DNA of 64,000 nt from Phycomyces blakesleeanus NRRL 1555(-) (taxonomy: Eukaryota > Mucoromycota > Mucoromycetes > Mucorales > Phycomycetaceae), in NCBI RefSeq assembly GCF_001638985.1, contig NW_017265163.1, forward strand, positions 248,001 to 312,000, in the 5' to 3' direction. Positions 52,210 through 64,000 of this stretch are shown piece after piece. The first letter of the stretch is position 1, and each line of letters opens with the position of its first letter. A program made the position numbers and the translations under genes. The notes under the pieces are model-generated. The model had not been told where the DNA came from. It ran no database searches and saw nothing but the letters and a program-made list of their open reading frames with translations.

Positions 52210-55200
52210 ATGGAATTTATCGATGCTGTTAATCGTACTCATTCCTTACTCAAACAAGTCTTTACTAGTCAGGATGAATTTTTTCTGGCAAGTTGTTCAG
52301 CCAATATATCAGAGATTCCATGGTAACAAGATTAAAATAAGAATGATAAATGAATAAAATAAAATAAAATAAAATAAAATAAAATAAAATAAAATAAAAT
52401 AAAATAAAAATCAATGCCAATTACCAATTACCATGTTCATTTACATTACGATTGTCTATTATTACCATTATGAAAAATGAAAAAAATAAAAAATGAATAT
52501 AAATAATATTATTATTACCATTAATTGATATTGATATTGATATTGATATTAATAAATGAAATAAAATAACCCAATGAAATAAACCAATGAAATAAAATAA
52601 AAAGGTCTTGGGTAGCAGTTTCCTTGGCAACCATTCTTCAGGAACATTCTACAGGTCTTACAGAAACAGCTGTATTATCTAATCTTGAGATACAGGCAAG
52701 TTTACATTTTTTCTTTTAAAAAAAATAGGGAGAGAGTGGGGATAGTAGTAGATGTTGTGGCGGTGGATAGAGGAGGGGGTGATCTTAAACTGACAAGACT
52801 TATTTTACTTTGGTTTACCTTTTTTTTGGGGGGATTTTATTAGTGGGAGCGTAATTTTATAAAAAAGAATCGAGGAATTGAAGAGGGTGAGTATTTAATA
52901 ACTTATTCTGAAAGGCAATACAAGTTTGTATTTCTGTGCGTGTATTTAGCAACAACAACAAAATGATGTATAAAAATATTAGATGCTACGAAAATTCAAC
53001 CTATATACGAGAAAGACGAATCCCAAGGAAGGGTTTTGGAAGCCAAAGTATCTTGGTTGGAGTGTTTCCCAGAAATTAATATTTATATCCTTTATTACTA
53101 TTACTATTATAATTATTATTACCATCATTGGAATTGGTATTGGTTGGTTGTTCAGATTTATTTATATAATACCCAAGCAAAGAATAATCATTTGTCCTTA
53201 ACTAAAGATCTTCCTCTCCTTTGCTGTGAGAGGGGGTTATAAAAAATCATTACGGCTGTTGACCGTTCAAGCTGAGATGGACTCTATGCCACTGGAGTTG
53301 TACTTGCATCCAAAATTCAATGCATTGGCTACTTCTGAGATATATTCTCTTCAGGGTCAGCCTCCTTTTCTAAAGGTACATCTTACCTTACATTACATAC
53401 CTACATACCTACATACCTACATACATATGCGTGTGTGCCTTTATTTTAACTGTGTAAAAGCCTGCCAAATTCTTAAGAGAGAAAAAGATGATATGCTTCT
53501 TGTCGCATTCAAAAAAAAATTAAAAAAAAATGATACGTGTTTCAATTAAGAAGAATTAGTGATCAAGTAGAATCAACAACAACAAATATGTCCTTTAATT
53601 AACTAACCACATCCTGTTCTTTTTATTAATACTTTTATTTTGCATTGTATTGTATTGTATTGTATTGCTATTACCATTATTATTAGGACCGTAAAGTTCG
53701 AATGATTTGTCCACCCAAACTTAACAGGCCTGTACCTTCTCTCTTTGATGATCCTTCATATGCTTCAATTTACAGAATCGCGCGCGTTCCTGCGACATCA
53801 CTCATGATGTTTGAATTGACAGCCAAAGACAAGCCTTTTATTACAAAACAATTCAGTCACTCGATCCAATCGATCCAATCGATCCTTGGGTCTCATCCTC
53901 ATCTTCAAGCTCATACGTACCCAGATGCGCCAAAATTCAGCTTGTGGCTCAAGGTTACACATATAGAAAATATTACACATACGTCCAGTGTGGTTGCAAT
54001 GGAAGCTACAGAAGATCCTTCGAATCTCAAGCGTCTTAAGCGCGAGGATATTTACCTTGCAGACATGACAAATGAAAATGCACCGATCATGCTGTCCTTT
54101 TATGACGACCAAACCAAATTGATTGCAATGATAAAACGAGTAAGTTTACTTGTCACATCCAAGTTTTCTTTTTCTTTTTTTTTATTGGGTTTTTGGGTTA
54201 AAGAAATAAGCAGCAAAATATGATATTTAACGAGGAGAGAAAGAGAGAAGAGCAATGGTACCAAGGGCATGGAGTTGATTAATTTTATTAATTCACTTTA
54301 TTCATACTCTGGGGTAATTTTTTTTTCTCTTTCATTCCAACTATCAAACTATCTATTATAATATATATATATATATTTAAATGTAAAAGGGAGATTATAT
54401 TGGTTTGTACAATCCTGGTATTCAAACTGGCCGGCTTACGAATAGTCAAAAAGAATATGCCGATGTTATTCTTGAGTACACTTCAGATACGGTGCTGTTC
54501 TTTATGTCCGAACAAGAAGCTCAGCTGGCTCAGGTAGCCAAGGTTAACAACAACAGCTTTTATGACACTTTATTATCGTCATTATATACATTAAAATCCA
54601 AAAACATTGGGGCACAACATCACCAACAAGCTATACGTGAGAATGAAATTATGACGAGAAATGAAGAGGTAACCCACACATAAATAGTATATACTTTTGC
54701 CTTTTGTTCTTTTCAGTCTACCCGGATTTGTAGAATATCCATTAAAAGTTAATAATAAAAATAGAGAAACCCGGAATTGAAATAATAAATAAATAAATAT
54801 ATATGGATAAATAAGAAAGCTTTTGGCTTAGCGCATATCTGATTGGTATTTTCTTTATAGGGATTTATGGATTGTGCTAGTTATCCTAAATGTATCAAGA
54901 CGAATGAACTTGTACAAAGCATGTTGAACGTTACACTCTTTGGACGAATTGTGGCGCTTGGAAATAATGTAATATATGGCAGTTTTAACCACCTTGCTTT
55001 ATTATTATTATTATTATTTAAAAAAAAAAGAAGAAATAGTCAAAGAATCAAGGCAACTAATACAAAGGTTACCAAACCATATTCACGCACATACACACAC
55101 ACATATATATATAAACATTAGGCTTTGTTTCATGATCCAAAAGGCAAAATTATGGATCGCTATCCTATGCGAATTATGGATGAAACCGGTGAGTTGATTA

Positions 55201-57394
55201 CATTAGATCACAAGTACCTCTTTTTTTTTGCTTTTTGGAATACAATATTAAATTGCTTTTTCTTTTCTTTCTTTCTTGATTGGTCGGTCGGTCGGCTTTT
55301 AGGAAAAGTAGATGTGACACTGTGGGAAGAAGTAGGAAGATCGGCGCGAAAGTGGAGAGAAGGGCAATACGTTCTCTTGTCTGATCTCAGTACTTCTTCC
55401 ATTCATATGAGTGAAAAGGGCCCTCAGTGGTATGTGAATGGAAGTGCTCAGTGTGGAACAAAGGTCTTTAATGGTGAGTAACTTTAGTATACTAATACTA
55501 TAGTATACTAATACTATAGTATCCTAGTACCCTAGTACCCTAGTACCCTAGTACCCTAGTATATGATATATGTATTTTGGTTCCTGAGATTCCAATTCTT
55601 GTTTATGAAGTGGAATGGAACCAAAATAAAGAATCGTGTAACTGACCTTAATTCTCTTTTTAATGTAACAATAACAACAACAACAACAACAACAACAACA
55701 AAGTGTCCCTCATCGCTGGCCTATTGACCAGTTCAGAATTTAGACGCACAAAAACGATTAAAGCATGTGTTTACGAAGGTGTCGATCACTGGCAAGCTGA
55801 GATACATATAGTTGGCTGGGAATTGCATCTCAGGACAGACCCGGAAAGAGCAGTATTGAGTGACGAGAACGAGAGTTTCACAAGACTAGACGAGACTGGC
55901 GAACAAGAAGACCAATATGATGATGAATTTGGATTTGGATTTGGATATGACTACGTCTCTGGGCAAGAACAAGATCAAGAACAGGAACAAGAGGAATATG
56001 ACCCATTTGGACATTGCACGAGGAGATTAGGTGATGCTATCATTACCAGTGTTCGTAAGTAGACTATCTAATACACATACACAAGGTGGCTATAGACACA
56101 AGATCATTAGATGACTTGCAAAGAAACAAGAAAATGAAGAAGTAGAAGAAGGGTAACAAAACCTAAAACGAAGACTGGAGAATAATTATTGCTGTTTAAT
56201 GGTTTATGTGGTTTGTGTGTTTACTCCTTGTTCTCTTTATGGATTCTTATATGATTTCTCTGCTATTGCTACTTAATAATATAATTATTGACGTCTTGGT
56301 GATTTAACTTTAATTTTCTATGTATATATTTGTAGACGATGCTTGTCTCCACCCGATTACCAGATCGGATACCATAACAACAACTGAAACAGCAACTGGA
56401 CAAAAGATATTATTATCTGAGCAGGAGGAAATGGATGAAAAAGGCAGGCTGATGTGTGAATTTTGTAGATGCGACATCACGCCAAATCAAGTTGTACAAG
56501 CTTTTGAAAGTAAACCCAGTAGTAATAGTAATAATCTCAAGAATAAGAATAGCAAACCACGAATGGAATTATTAGCAGAGAATAGTTGGAATGGATGGCT
56601 TGAGTGGCGCTTAGACGATGGCACGGGGATGATTATGGCCAGTGGCTGTGAAGAGGTTAACAATCGATTTCCAAAAACAACAAACAAAAACTAATCCCTC
56701 AACTTAATAAGTAGAAATAGTCAAGACGATATATTATTTATCTATTTTATGATGATGCTTACTTTATTTTTATTTTTATTTTATTTTATTTTTTATATAT
56801 GTATTTTTTCTTGTGTATCGGTTTTATTTTTAATCTTTGCACAAATAGGGTATTTTGAACATACCTGCTCAACAGTTCAAGAAGATGTCTCACGATACCC
56901 AAGTAACATATCTCGACACCACAATCGGAAAACCTTTCTTTTGCTCACTCACTAAGATGGTAAGGTCTCTTTTATTTTCATTCTTCTTTTTCAAATTACG
57001 TATAGACATACATAGATACATTTGGTACAATTAGTACACTTAGTACACTTGGTACACTTGGTACACTTGGTACATTTATACATTTGGTGCATTTTCTGTA
57101 CATTTTATATATTTTGCTTAATCCTGTAACAAAATCAAGCCGAGCTTGAAAAAGGAAACCCAAAAAGAAAAAAGAAAAAAGAAAAAACAGCAACAAGAAA
57201 CATTGCTGTGTGACATTTGAATTTTTAAGTCTTGTCCCGCTAATTTTTTTTTCTTGTTATTATTTCATACATATCTTTATTAGTCGTCTGGCCATCATCG
57301 TATAGATCGGGCATTGCGCCTACAACAAGTTTACCTTGGTGAACTAAAGATACCACCAACAGAAGGACCCTTTTCTTCTTTTCCCGGACTATAA
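52210..57394 (+). CDS. Multi-OB-fold ssDNA-binding-type protein (RPA1/SHLD2-like), 14 exons
   Basis: Exons: 52210-52322, 52605-52695, 52844-52886, 52983-53047, 53208-53375, 53687-54139, 54390-54668, 54861-54968, 55122-55188, 55303-55473, 55704-56054, 56336-56655, 56849-56959, 57284-57394. All phases agree; about 816 aa. The 53047/53208 joint is the least certain. Intron 2 uses a GC donor (cag|gcaagt). Recognisable pieces are OB-fold-like: GDYIGLYNPGIQTGR, VDVTLWEEVGRSARKW with QYVLLSDLS (similar in style to RPA1 DNA-binding domains), and a C-terminal domain with CEFCRCD, a possible half zinc site, and WLEWRLDDGTGMIMAS. Domain order, length and a C-terminal OB region resemble shieldin subunit SHLD2, but RPA1-like proteins such as RADX or MEIOB are alternatives. 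Role in DNA repair is inference. Confidence 0.7.
52353..52409. repeat. Intronic (AAAAT)n microsatellite
   Basis: About eleven aaaat units in intron 1 of the OB-fold gene, ending shortly before its acceptor at 52604. Confidence 0.9.
55490..55562. repeat. Intronic minisatellite (ctagtacc / actatagtatacta)
   Basis: Palindromic actatagtatactaat units pass into about five copies of an 8-bp cctagtac motif inside an intron of the OB-fold gene. Confidence 0.85.
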
Positions 57395-58066
57395 CATAAA
57401 TGTCTCGAGTCCTACAGAAAACTAATCCTTAATGCGTTCAATTACAATAGAACTTCTTTTTTTTGTTGTTGTTAAAGAGAATTAAATATGTGTATATTAA
57501 TAAATATCATAATAAAAGACAAGACCCTTGCTTTGGGTTTGATTTGATTTGATTTTTTTTTCAGCGCACTTATTTCCAATAATATTCTTATTTTATTGAA
57601 CTTTCTGAACGATACTTGTTATTTGAAGGCTGGAGAGATAAATAGATAGATAGATAGATAGATAGATAGATGGAGGTTTGTAAGGACAACGTGGTATTTC
57701 CAACTCGCCCTTTCTTGTTTCCTCTTTCGACACCGACATAATTTATTTTCTTTTAAAAAAAATGTATTTTTATGAGTGTGACATTTCACGAGTTGGGTAG
57801 ATAAATATATATTCTTCTTGACGAGGTGAATTTCTCTTTTTTATTAAGATTCGTGTCCGCAATAATTTTTTTTTATTTGGCTTTGATCATTTTCCTATTT
57901 TATATTTTATTTTAATATTTCTTGGGGTATATAAGCAAACGACTCTTTGTGAACCAGTTTCGTTTTGTTTCTCTCGTTCACCACCAATCTCTTCCCTTTC
58001 CTTACCAAAAACAACCCACAACCCCATTCCTTTTTGTCTCAATTTCTCTCTCAATAAACCTACACC
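57395..58066. other. Intergenic region with core promoter of the wall-protein gene
   Basis: Holds (gata)n at about 57642-57670, then a TATA box and a pyrimidine-rich leader before the ATG at 58067. No gene seen. Confidence 0.6.
57928..57935 (+). promoter_or_regulatory. TATA box of the GPI-anchored protein gene
   Basis: TATATAAG lies 132 bp upstream of the ATG and is followed by a C/T-rich stretch (ttctctcgttcacc, cttccctttcc), a common layout for highly expressed fungal genes. Assigned by sequence and position only. Confidence 0.65.
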
Positions 58067-59312
58067 ATGAAGTCTGTCTTTTTCTCTACCCTCGCCGTCC
58101 TTGCTGCCGTCGTCAACACCGCCTCTGCTGCCACCGTACGTCTTTCACCTCTATCCACCTACCTATTCATCTGCATATTTTAGATATAGATATCTTCTTG
58201 TGTTTATTTTTGTTTTATTAGAGACAGAATATACACATATATGACAATTGGAATTAACAATATATATTGTATTCAAATCATTACATCCAATTAGTTCATC
58301 ACTCCCTGGGCTAATTCCACCTGGGTAAGTTCTCTCTTAATGATATTGTTATTATTATTAGAAATAATAATTACTAGGAAACAATAAAAAAAAAGTATCG
58401 AATCAAATCAAAGCAAATCAAAATCAAAATCAAAATCAAAGCAAATCAAAATATATAATCATTAGCCACAGTATAAGTTTATTTCTGTACTTCATAAAAT
58501 AAAATTGTGTATCACACAAGACAAAGCTTATCAATTTTTAAATATATTTATGTACCAATTTACTTATTCTCTTTTTTTTTCTTTTTTTAATTAATTAATT
58601 AATTAATTAGACTGCTGGTGGTCATGGTAACATTACCTGGACCGCTTCTGCTGATGAGGCTGCCTTGAACTGTGAAATCCAAATGCTCAACGGTGAAGTT
58701 GGTAACGCCAACCTCGTCGCCTACGTGACCAACCCCGCTTCCCCCATTGCTTGCTCTGCTGGAAAGTTCGATGTAAGTTTTCTTTTTTCTTTTGGAATTA
58801 GTTTTTTTTTAATATATGTATTTATGTAATTCTATAGATTTACCCCCTCAATGACTTTGCTTCTGGCAAGTACTCCCTCCGTATTGGTCAGTCTGCCACT
58901 GGCAACTGGGGCTACTCTGGTGTCTTCAACTTTGTTGGTGGTGGAACCATCGCTCCTCTCGTTGTTGTTTGTAAGTATATCTTTTCTTGGGAAAAATGAA
59001 AAATGAGAATTAATTTTTTTTGGGTGTATATTTTGACTTGGTATAGCCGGTACTTCTGCTTCTGGCGTTGCTGCTTCCGGTGCTGCTGCCTCTGGTGCTG
59101 CTGCCGCCTCCGGTTCCGCTGCTGCTGCCGCCTCTGGTGTCCCTACCCACGCTGCTGCTGCCTCTGGTAAGGCTTCTGGCTCTGCTTCCGTCTCTGGCTC
59201 TTCCGCTGCTGCCTCCCAGACTGTCTCCAAGGACAGTGCTGGTGTCCAGATCACTGCCAAGAACTCCTTGTTCATTGCTGCTGCCGGTGCCGCCCTTGCA
59301 TTGGCTCTTTAA
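58067..59312 (+). CDS. Kre9/Knh1-like Ser/Ala-rich GPI-anchored cell-surface protein
   Basis: Five exons: 58067-58135, 58295-58324, 58611-58772, 58838-58970, 59047-59312; phases agree, 219 aa. Residues 1-20 are a signal peptide (MKSVFFSTLAVLAAVVNTAS). The following domain (FITPWANSTW, NITWTAS, YSLRIG, YSGVFNF) matches the short beta-sandwich of the Ser-Thr-rich GPI-anchored Kre9/Knh1 family, linked in yeast to cell-wall beta-1,6-glucan. Then comes a low-complexity Ala/Ser/Gly stalk, and the protein ends in a hydrophobic Ala/Leu tail without charged residues, as expected for GPI addition. Codons are strongly biased to C-ending forms (GCC, AAC, ATC), unlike all neighbours, suggesting very high expression. 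Confidence 0.9.
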
Positions 59313-62300
59313 GAAAAAGAAAATCCCAAGAAACCAGCAAACAAACGAACAAACAAAAAGTTGTTAGAAGTCCTAATAAATATAACGAAAGAAACCCTCT
59401 CTAGCAATCAAACAAACCAAACCAAAAAAAAAACAACAACAACGGAACCTTCCCTCTTTTTTTTTCACTGACAAACAAATAATCCGCTCTCACTATCTCA
59501 CTACCCCCTCTTTTTTTTAATTCAATTTTTGGCATATTTTTTCTATTATAAAAAAAAGCAAGAAAAAATGAACTTTTTCTTTTTAATTACTACATTTTGC
59601 TTTCTTTTTCTCGTACAAAAGAAAACCAAAAACGACTGAGGAAGACATATAAAGAGAAGAAGTAGAATAGATAATTAAACTAACTAATTTTGGCTTGTCC
59701 TCTTTATTTATCTACCTTTTTTTCTATGTCTCTATCTTTCTCGGTGCTTATATTCTATAATACAATTCTATATTTCTTTTTATTTTTAAATACATAAATC
59801 GATATATTTATATGTATACATATCATATTTGGTTGAGTTTTCTACAAAGCTGTTTTCTACAGAATACTGGTCTTCGCGCTCAAGATCTGCAGGAAATTAA
59901 AAACAAAACAAAAACTACATATTAATGAACCCTTAAAAAAGAAAAGTAGGATAAATTATTATTGATAGGAAGAGGGGGAAGAAGTAAGGAGTAAGAAAAA
60001 GGGGGTATGAAAGAAAGAGAGAAAGAAAGGTTTACAAACCGTCAGAATTCTTATTTTTATTGGATTTTACCCGCCTAAACTACACCACATTCTGACACAC
60101 ATCACACACACACACTACACAAGTTTATGATGTATACATGCAAAGATACCCTTGTTTCTTTAAATTGCATATATTTGAATGAATATTCTCTCTTTATATA
60201 TATGTTTTTTTTTCTTAAAAGCTATGGTGACTTATCTGTCGAATCGAATTAGAAAGACAATTTTTTTTTAAAAATTTACCAAAGATCATTTTGTTGTTTT
60301 ATATATATAAATGTAACATGAAAACAAATTAAGCAACATTAGGGGAGAAGAGACGGAGAAGAGGGGGAGAAGAGGGTTGAGATTAAAGAAAGGTTCAATT
60401 TATTTGGTGGCGTGCTTTGACAAACACAAACACAAATACTAATCAAATAAACTCAGAAACCATATTTCTTTATCTCTTTTTTTATTTATTTATTTATTTT
60501 TGTAATCTCATAATTTACACTACAAAACCAAATGACACTATAGTCTAACGCACGCATTACATACACATCTGGCGTATAAGTCAATGTTAATGTTTATTTT
60601 AATTTTTTTTAAAGTTTTGATCTAGCAGTTTGTTACCTTGACGATATTAAACTTGGTCTTTTTTTTTTTTTAAGAAAAAAATTATAATATATATATATAA
60701 ATATACATATATTGCCATGGTTACAAAAACGTTAGAGAAAAAAAAGAATATATACATATATACATGCACATATGCTCCTATACATATGTACACTACCTGT
60801 GCATACTTTTTTCTTCTTCTTATTTTTCCTATCTACTGCAGGTCCCGAATATATGTATATAACAGGTCCCCAATCATAATACTCTAGTGCAAGCTGCAAC
60901 AGATTATATATATATTTGGTTCCCTCAAACTATATTTGCATAACAACAATCGAATTGAACGGTGAGCCCTTGACTAGGAGAGATTTATTTTAATTTTTTA
61001 ATTTATTCAAACTTTTGTGTATCTTGTGAATAGACTGGGTTATTTTAAATAAACAAACCAAACCAAACCAAGTCAAACCAAATCAAACCAAAAATTGGTT
61101 ACATATATATATATAATTACTATGTGAGTGTGAGCTGTATTTATTTCTTTGTTCTCGAGTCGGCCAAGTCCTTGTTTTTTTAAATGTTAAAGAAAGAAAG
61201 AAAGAAAGAAAAGACAATTGGAGTGAATAGTATTTATCGTCCAATACATATATGCAGGGATATCAGTAACCGGTTTAGACTTGCACCTGGATCTACTGTA
61301 CTGTCAACTCTACCAGTTTCTGTATTAAATATCTGTCATCTATTTAATACCAGTCATTTATTGAATACCAGTTTATATATATATATATATATTAGACAGA
61401 TAAGTAGACCGATAGGCTGATAGGCATACAGATAGACATACAAAAAAGAAATATATAGAAAGAAAGCGTAATTGGAAGACCAAGGAAATTTCAGAACATA
61501 AAATGGGTGAACAGAATATTATCATATAAATTATTACTATAGAGTTTGTAATTAATGTATATAATAATAAGAACAACAACAAACTTAAGCATAATGATAA
61601 TAATAAAATATTTTATTGGTTATCATTTTCCCTTTTATGTTTAAAGAGGCTTCATGATACATTACTATAGGGCCTGATTTGATATTCGGAAGTCTCGGAA
61701 GAAAATCTTTGTGAATCCTAAAGACACATTTTTATTTATTTTTTGGAAATTCAGGAGAAACTTGTTTGTTGGACAAGAACATATATTGTTGTACTAAACA
61801 CAATACTGCCCTGTACTGCCATGTACTGTACTGTACTGTACTGTACTGTACTGTACTGTGCTATGCTGTTGTGTACTGTGTGCCCTGAATTTAAAGAAGA
61901 GGCAAGATATTGAGTACTGAACAAAGGAGTTCATGTCTTGGCTCATAAGAAGAAGAAGAAAACATTGGTACCTTTCAATAGTATATATTATCAAAGTATT
62001 GGAAATGTAATAATGGATCAGAACAGCAAACAGCTAAATTTAACAAGGCTTAAAGGTTATTATAATATTAAGCTCAAAGGCAAAACGTGAGTTGGTTACT
62101 ATGATACGACTATCAAAAAAAAAATAGAATTCACCCCCTTTGTGTGTATGTGTAATGTATAATATAAATAAATCTGTCTTGTCTGTCTGTAGAATCTTGA
62201 CTTTAGTTTTGACTCCGTTGATTTAGATAATTGCTCCATAGCCATTTTCTATTCTTCTTCCTCTTCTCCTCTTTACCTTTCCTTTTCAACATTTGGCTTT

Positions 62301-62570
62301 TTCTTTTTTCTTTCTTTTTAGTTTCTTAACTTCACGCCCTTTCCTTTCATTACATATACAGCTATACATCTATCAATTTAATTGTAGATATATATCCTTT
62401 ATATTTGTGTGTATATTTTATTTATTTATTTATTTGTTTGTTTGCTTGTTTTATTTGATTTTGATTTTGATTTTGTTGTAAAGCTTAAAAAAAATATATA
62501 TATTCAACTACCCCCAAGAATTCCCATAGCTTCTTTGATTGATTGTTTGACTGATTAACCAACCGTACAA
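59313..62570. other. 3.2-kb intergenic region
   Basis: No gene supported. Contains a (tactg)n pentanucleotide at 61810-61860 and many short poly-A/T and (AT)n tracts. It includes the 3' end of the wall-protein transcript and the promoter of the kinase gene. Confidence 0.6.
61810..61860. repeat. (TACTG)n microsatellite
   Basis: About nine near-perfect copies of tactg, with variant units at both edges. Confidence 0.9.
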
Positions 62571-62950
62571 ATGGCGATAAAAAACATCACCAAGTCCCTC
62601 CGACGTATTCAAAAGAAAGAGTCTGTTAATTTACCACCAGCACAAACATCACAACCACAACCACCACAAACATCACCACATACCCCCACTTCTACCCACA
62701 CCCCCATATCAACCAAATCAAATTCACCTTCTAACCAGGATTCACTCTTGCATGGAATCGGCCCTTATACATTCTGCCATGCACTTGGAAACGGGAAATT
62801 CAGTCGAGTTATGCTAGCCAAGCACAAAAATGGAACTCTTGTTGCAATTAAGGTAAGTCATCTATTCTCCCCCTTCTTCCTCCTCTTCCTCCTCCTTCTT
62901 CTTTTTTCTTTCTTTCTTTATTTATCTTTCTTCTCCTTCTTCATTTTTAC

Positions 62951-63002
<52 letters not shown>

Positions 63003-63824
63003 GTGTATCATATAATAGCCATTAGCCATTAATCATAAATACAAATACAAATGTATATTGATATTGATATGATTTTAGATGATAGACAAGCAGGCTCATG
63101 ACTACCGTGTCATGTCTCGGCTGGTGCGAGAAATCTATCTGATGGAAGCACTGGATCATGAGAGTGTAGTCAGACTCTACGAAACGTTCGAGACCTGCGA
63201 CACTTTGTATTTGGTGATGGAATATGTCCCTGGCTGTAATTTAGACGAACACTTGCAAAAATCGGGAGGTTCGATATCTGAGGATGAGGCACGCTTAATA
63301 TTCAGGCAGATGGTAGTAGCCGTAAGCCATTGTCATTCTCGTTGGGTTGTCCATAGAGATCTCAAGGTAAGAGAATATATATATATATATATCTTTGTAT
63401 TCAACTTTATCAATTTTTTTTTTGGGTAGACGCCTAATGTGCTTGTTGCACCCGACGGGATCGTCAAGTTGGCTGATTTTGGGCTCGGAAATCGGTTTGG
63501 GTTGCAGCGACTGCGCACCATCTGTGGTATGTTTCAATAATAATAAAAATGAAAAAAAGGGCTGTATGAACCTATTTACTTACTTCTGTATTGAAAATAT
63601 TGGTGTTAAAAGGATCAATGCTGTATTATAGTCCAGAAATCATCAGTGGTCAAAAGTATTATGGGCCTGAGGTTGATTGTTGGTGTCTTGGGATTGCTTT
63701 GTTCAGAATGACGGCTGGATTTGAGCCCTTTTCACATGCACACAGTAAGTCCTCTTTCCTTCTTTCTTTACTTTACTTTATGCTCCAATAATCATAATAA
63801 TCATATAATACTATTCTTATTTTT

Positions 63825-63856
<32 letters not shown>

Positions 63857-64000
63857 GTCGTCCCACTCGTCGTATGCTTCGAAATTTCTAAAGTTTAATC
63901 TACCTTTTTGTATGTGCGTCTTTATTTATTTATTTTTGAAACAGCGGTGGGGGAATTGAAAAAAGATGTCTGTAGTGGCAACTTCCCGATGCCAGAAAAA
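62571..64000 (+). CDS. Ser/Thr protein kinase, CAMK-like (3' end beyond window)
   Basis: Exons 62571-62852, 63079-63366, 63430-63526, 63613-63744 and 63945 to the window edge; phases agree. The N-terminal 60 residues are basic, then Pro/Thr/Ser/Gln-rich and likely disordered. The kinase domain starts at GPYTFCHALGNGKFSRV (Gly-loop 73-80), with Lys94 in VAIK, EIYLMEALDHESVV (helix C Glu), MEYVPG, HRDLK (186-190), DFG (206-208) and an activation-segment end SMLYYSPEII in place of the usual APE. The loop motif HRDLKTPNVLV and DCWCLG in place of DxWSxG are unusual. Catalytic Lys, Asp and the DFG Asp are present, so activity is expected. The closest style is the CAMK/AMPK-like group. Intron 1 holds an (aat)n tract at 62955-63001. 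Confidence 0.88.
62955..63001. repeat. Intronic (ATA)n microsatellite
   Basis: About 15 ata trinucleotides inside intron 1 of the kinase gene. Confidence 0.9.

Noticed and set aside
58832..59275. 147-codon minus-strand frame rich in Ala/Glu/Pro
   Set aside because: Antisense shadow of the repetitive Ala/Ser/Gly-coding exon of the Kre9/Knh1-like gene.
59850..59895. Possible 30-bp terminal exon on the minus strand after a ctgcag acceptor
   Set aside because: No matching upstream exon with a donor in phase could be found.

Overview
The window looks like a nuclear contig from an early-diverging, filamentous fungus, most likely Mucoromycota/Mucorales. This is inferred from very AT-rich intergenic DNA with many microsatellites, genes split by many short GT-AG introns, a UPF1 with an SQ/TQ tail, a PMC1-type Ca2+-ATPase, a Kre9/Knh1-type GPI-anchored wall protein, and a Tnp2-type transposase family. 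No species is claimed. All exon coordinates were worked out by hand from splice signals and reading-frame phase.

Positions 1-26500 are repeat and transposon territory. Two diverged copies of the same multi-gene DNA transposon lie in opposite orientation, at about 1-4600 and about 16400-22340. Each carries three genes in the same layout: a Tnp2-family transposase (Transposase_21 type, CACTA superfamily), a convergent four-exon accessory gene, and a third multi-exon gene divergent from the accessory gene. Exon lengths and intron phases of the two non-transposase genes are conserved between the copies. Both transposase genes are broken by point nonsense mutations. Between the copies, 5038-13673 is an almost perfect head-to-tail duplication of a 4174/4175-bp non-coding unit (2.07 copies). 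Right of copy 2 are a 148-bp mariner/pogo-type MITE with TA target duplications, a pair of roughly 215-bp repeats that can fold into an outer stem with two internal hairpins, and a small inverted-repeat element with a diverged relative near 51.6 kb.

Positions 26500-64000 hold ordinary single-copy genes. In order they are: PMC1-like Ca2+-ATPase (-), 5 exons; SNF2-family Rad5/Rad16/Uls1-type DNA translocase (-), 11 exons; UPF1 nonsense-mediated-decay helicase (+), 6 exons; 15-PGDH-like short-chain dehydrogenase (-), 8 exons; a 14-exon multi-OB-fold protein possibly related to RPA1/SHLD2 (+); a small, codon-biased Kre9/Knh1-like GPI-anchored protein (+), 5 exons; and the 5' part of a CAMK-like Ser/Thr kinase (+), cut by the window end.

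The single-copy genes do not form a pathway. The part that behaves as a system is the three-gene transposon. Its two non-transposase genes have no function I recognise, yet they keep their exon structure between diverged copies.
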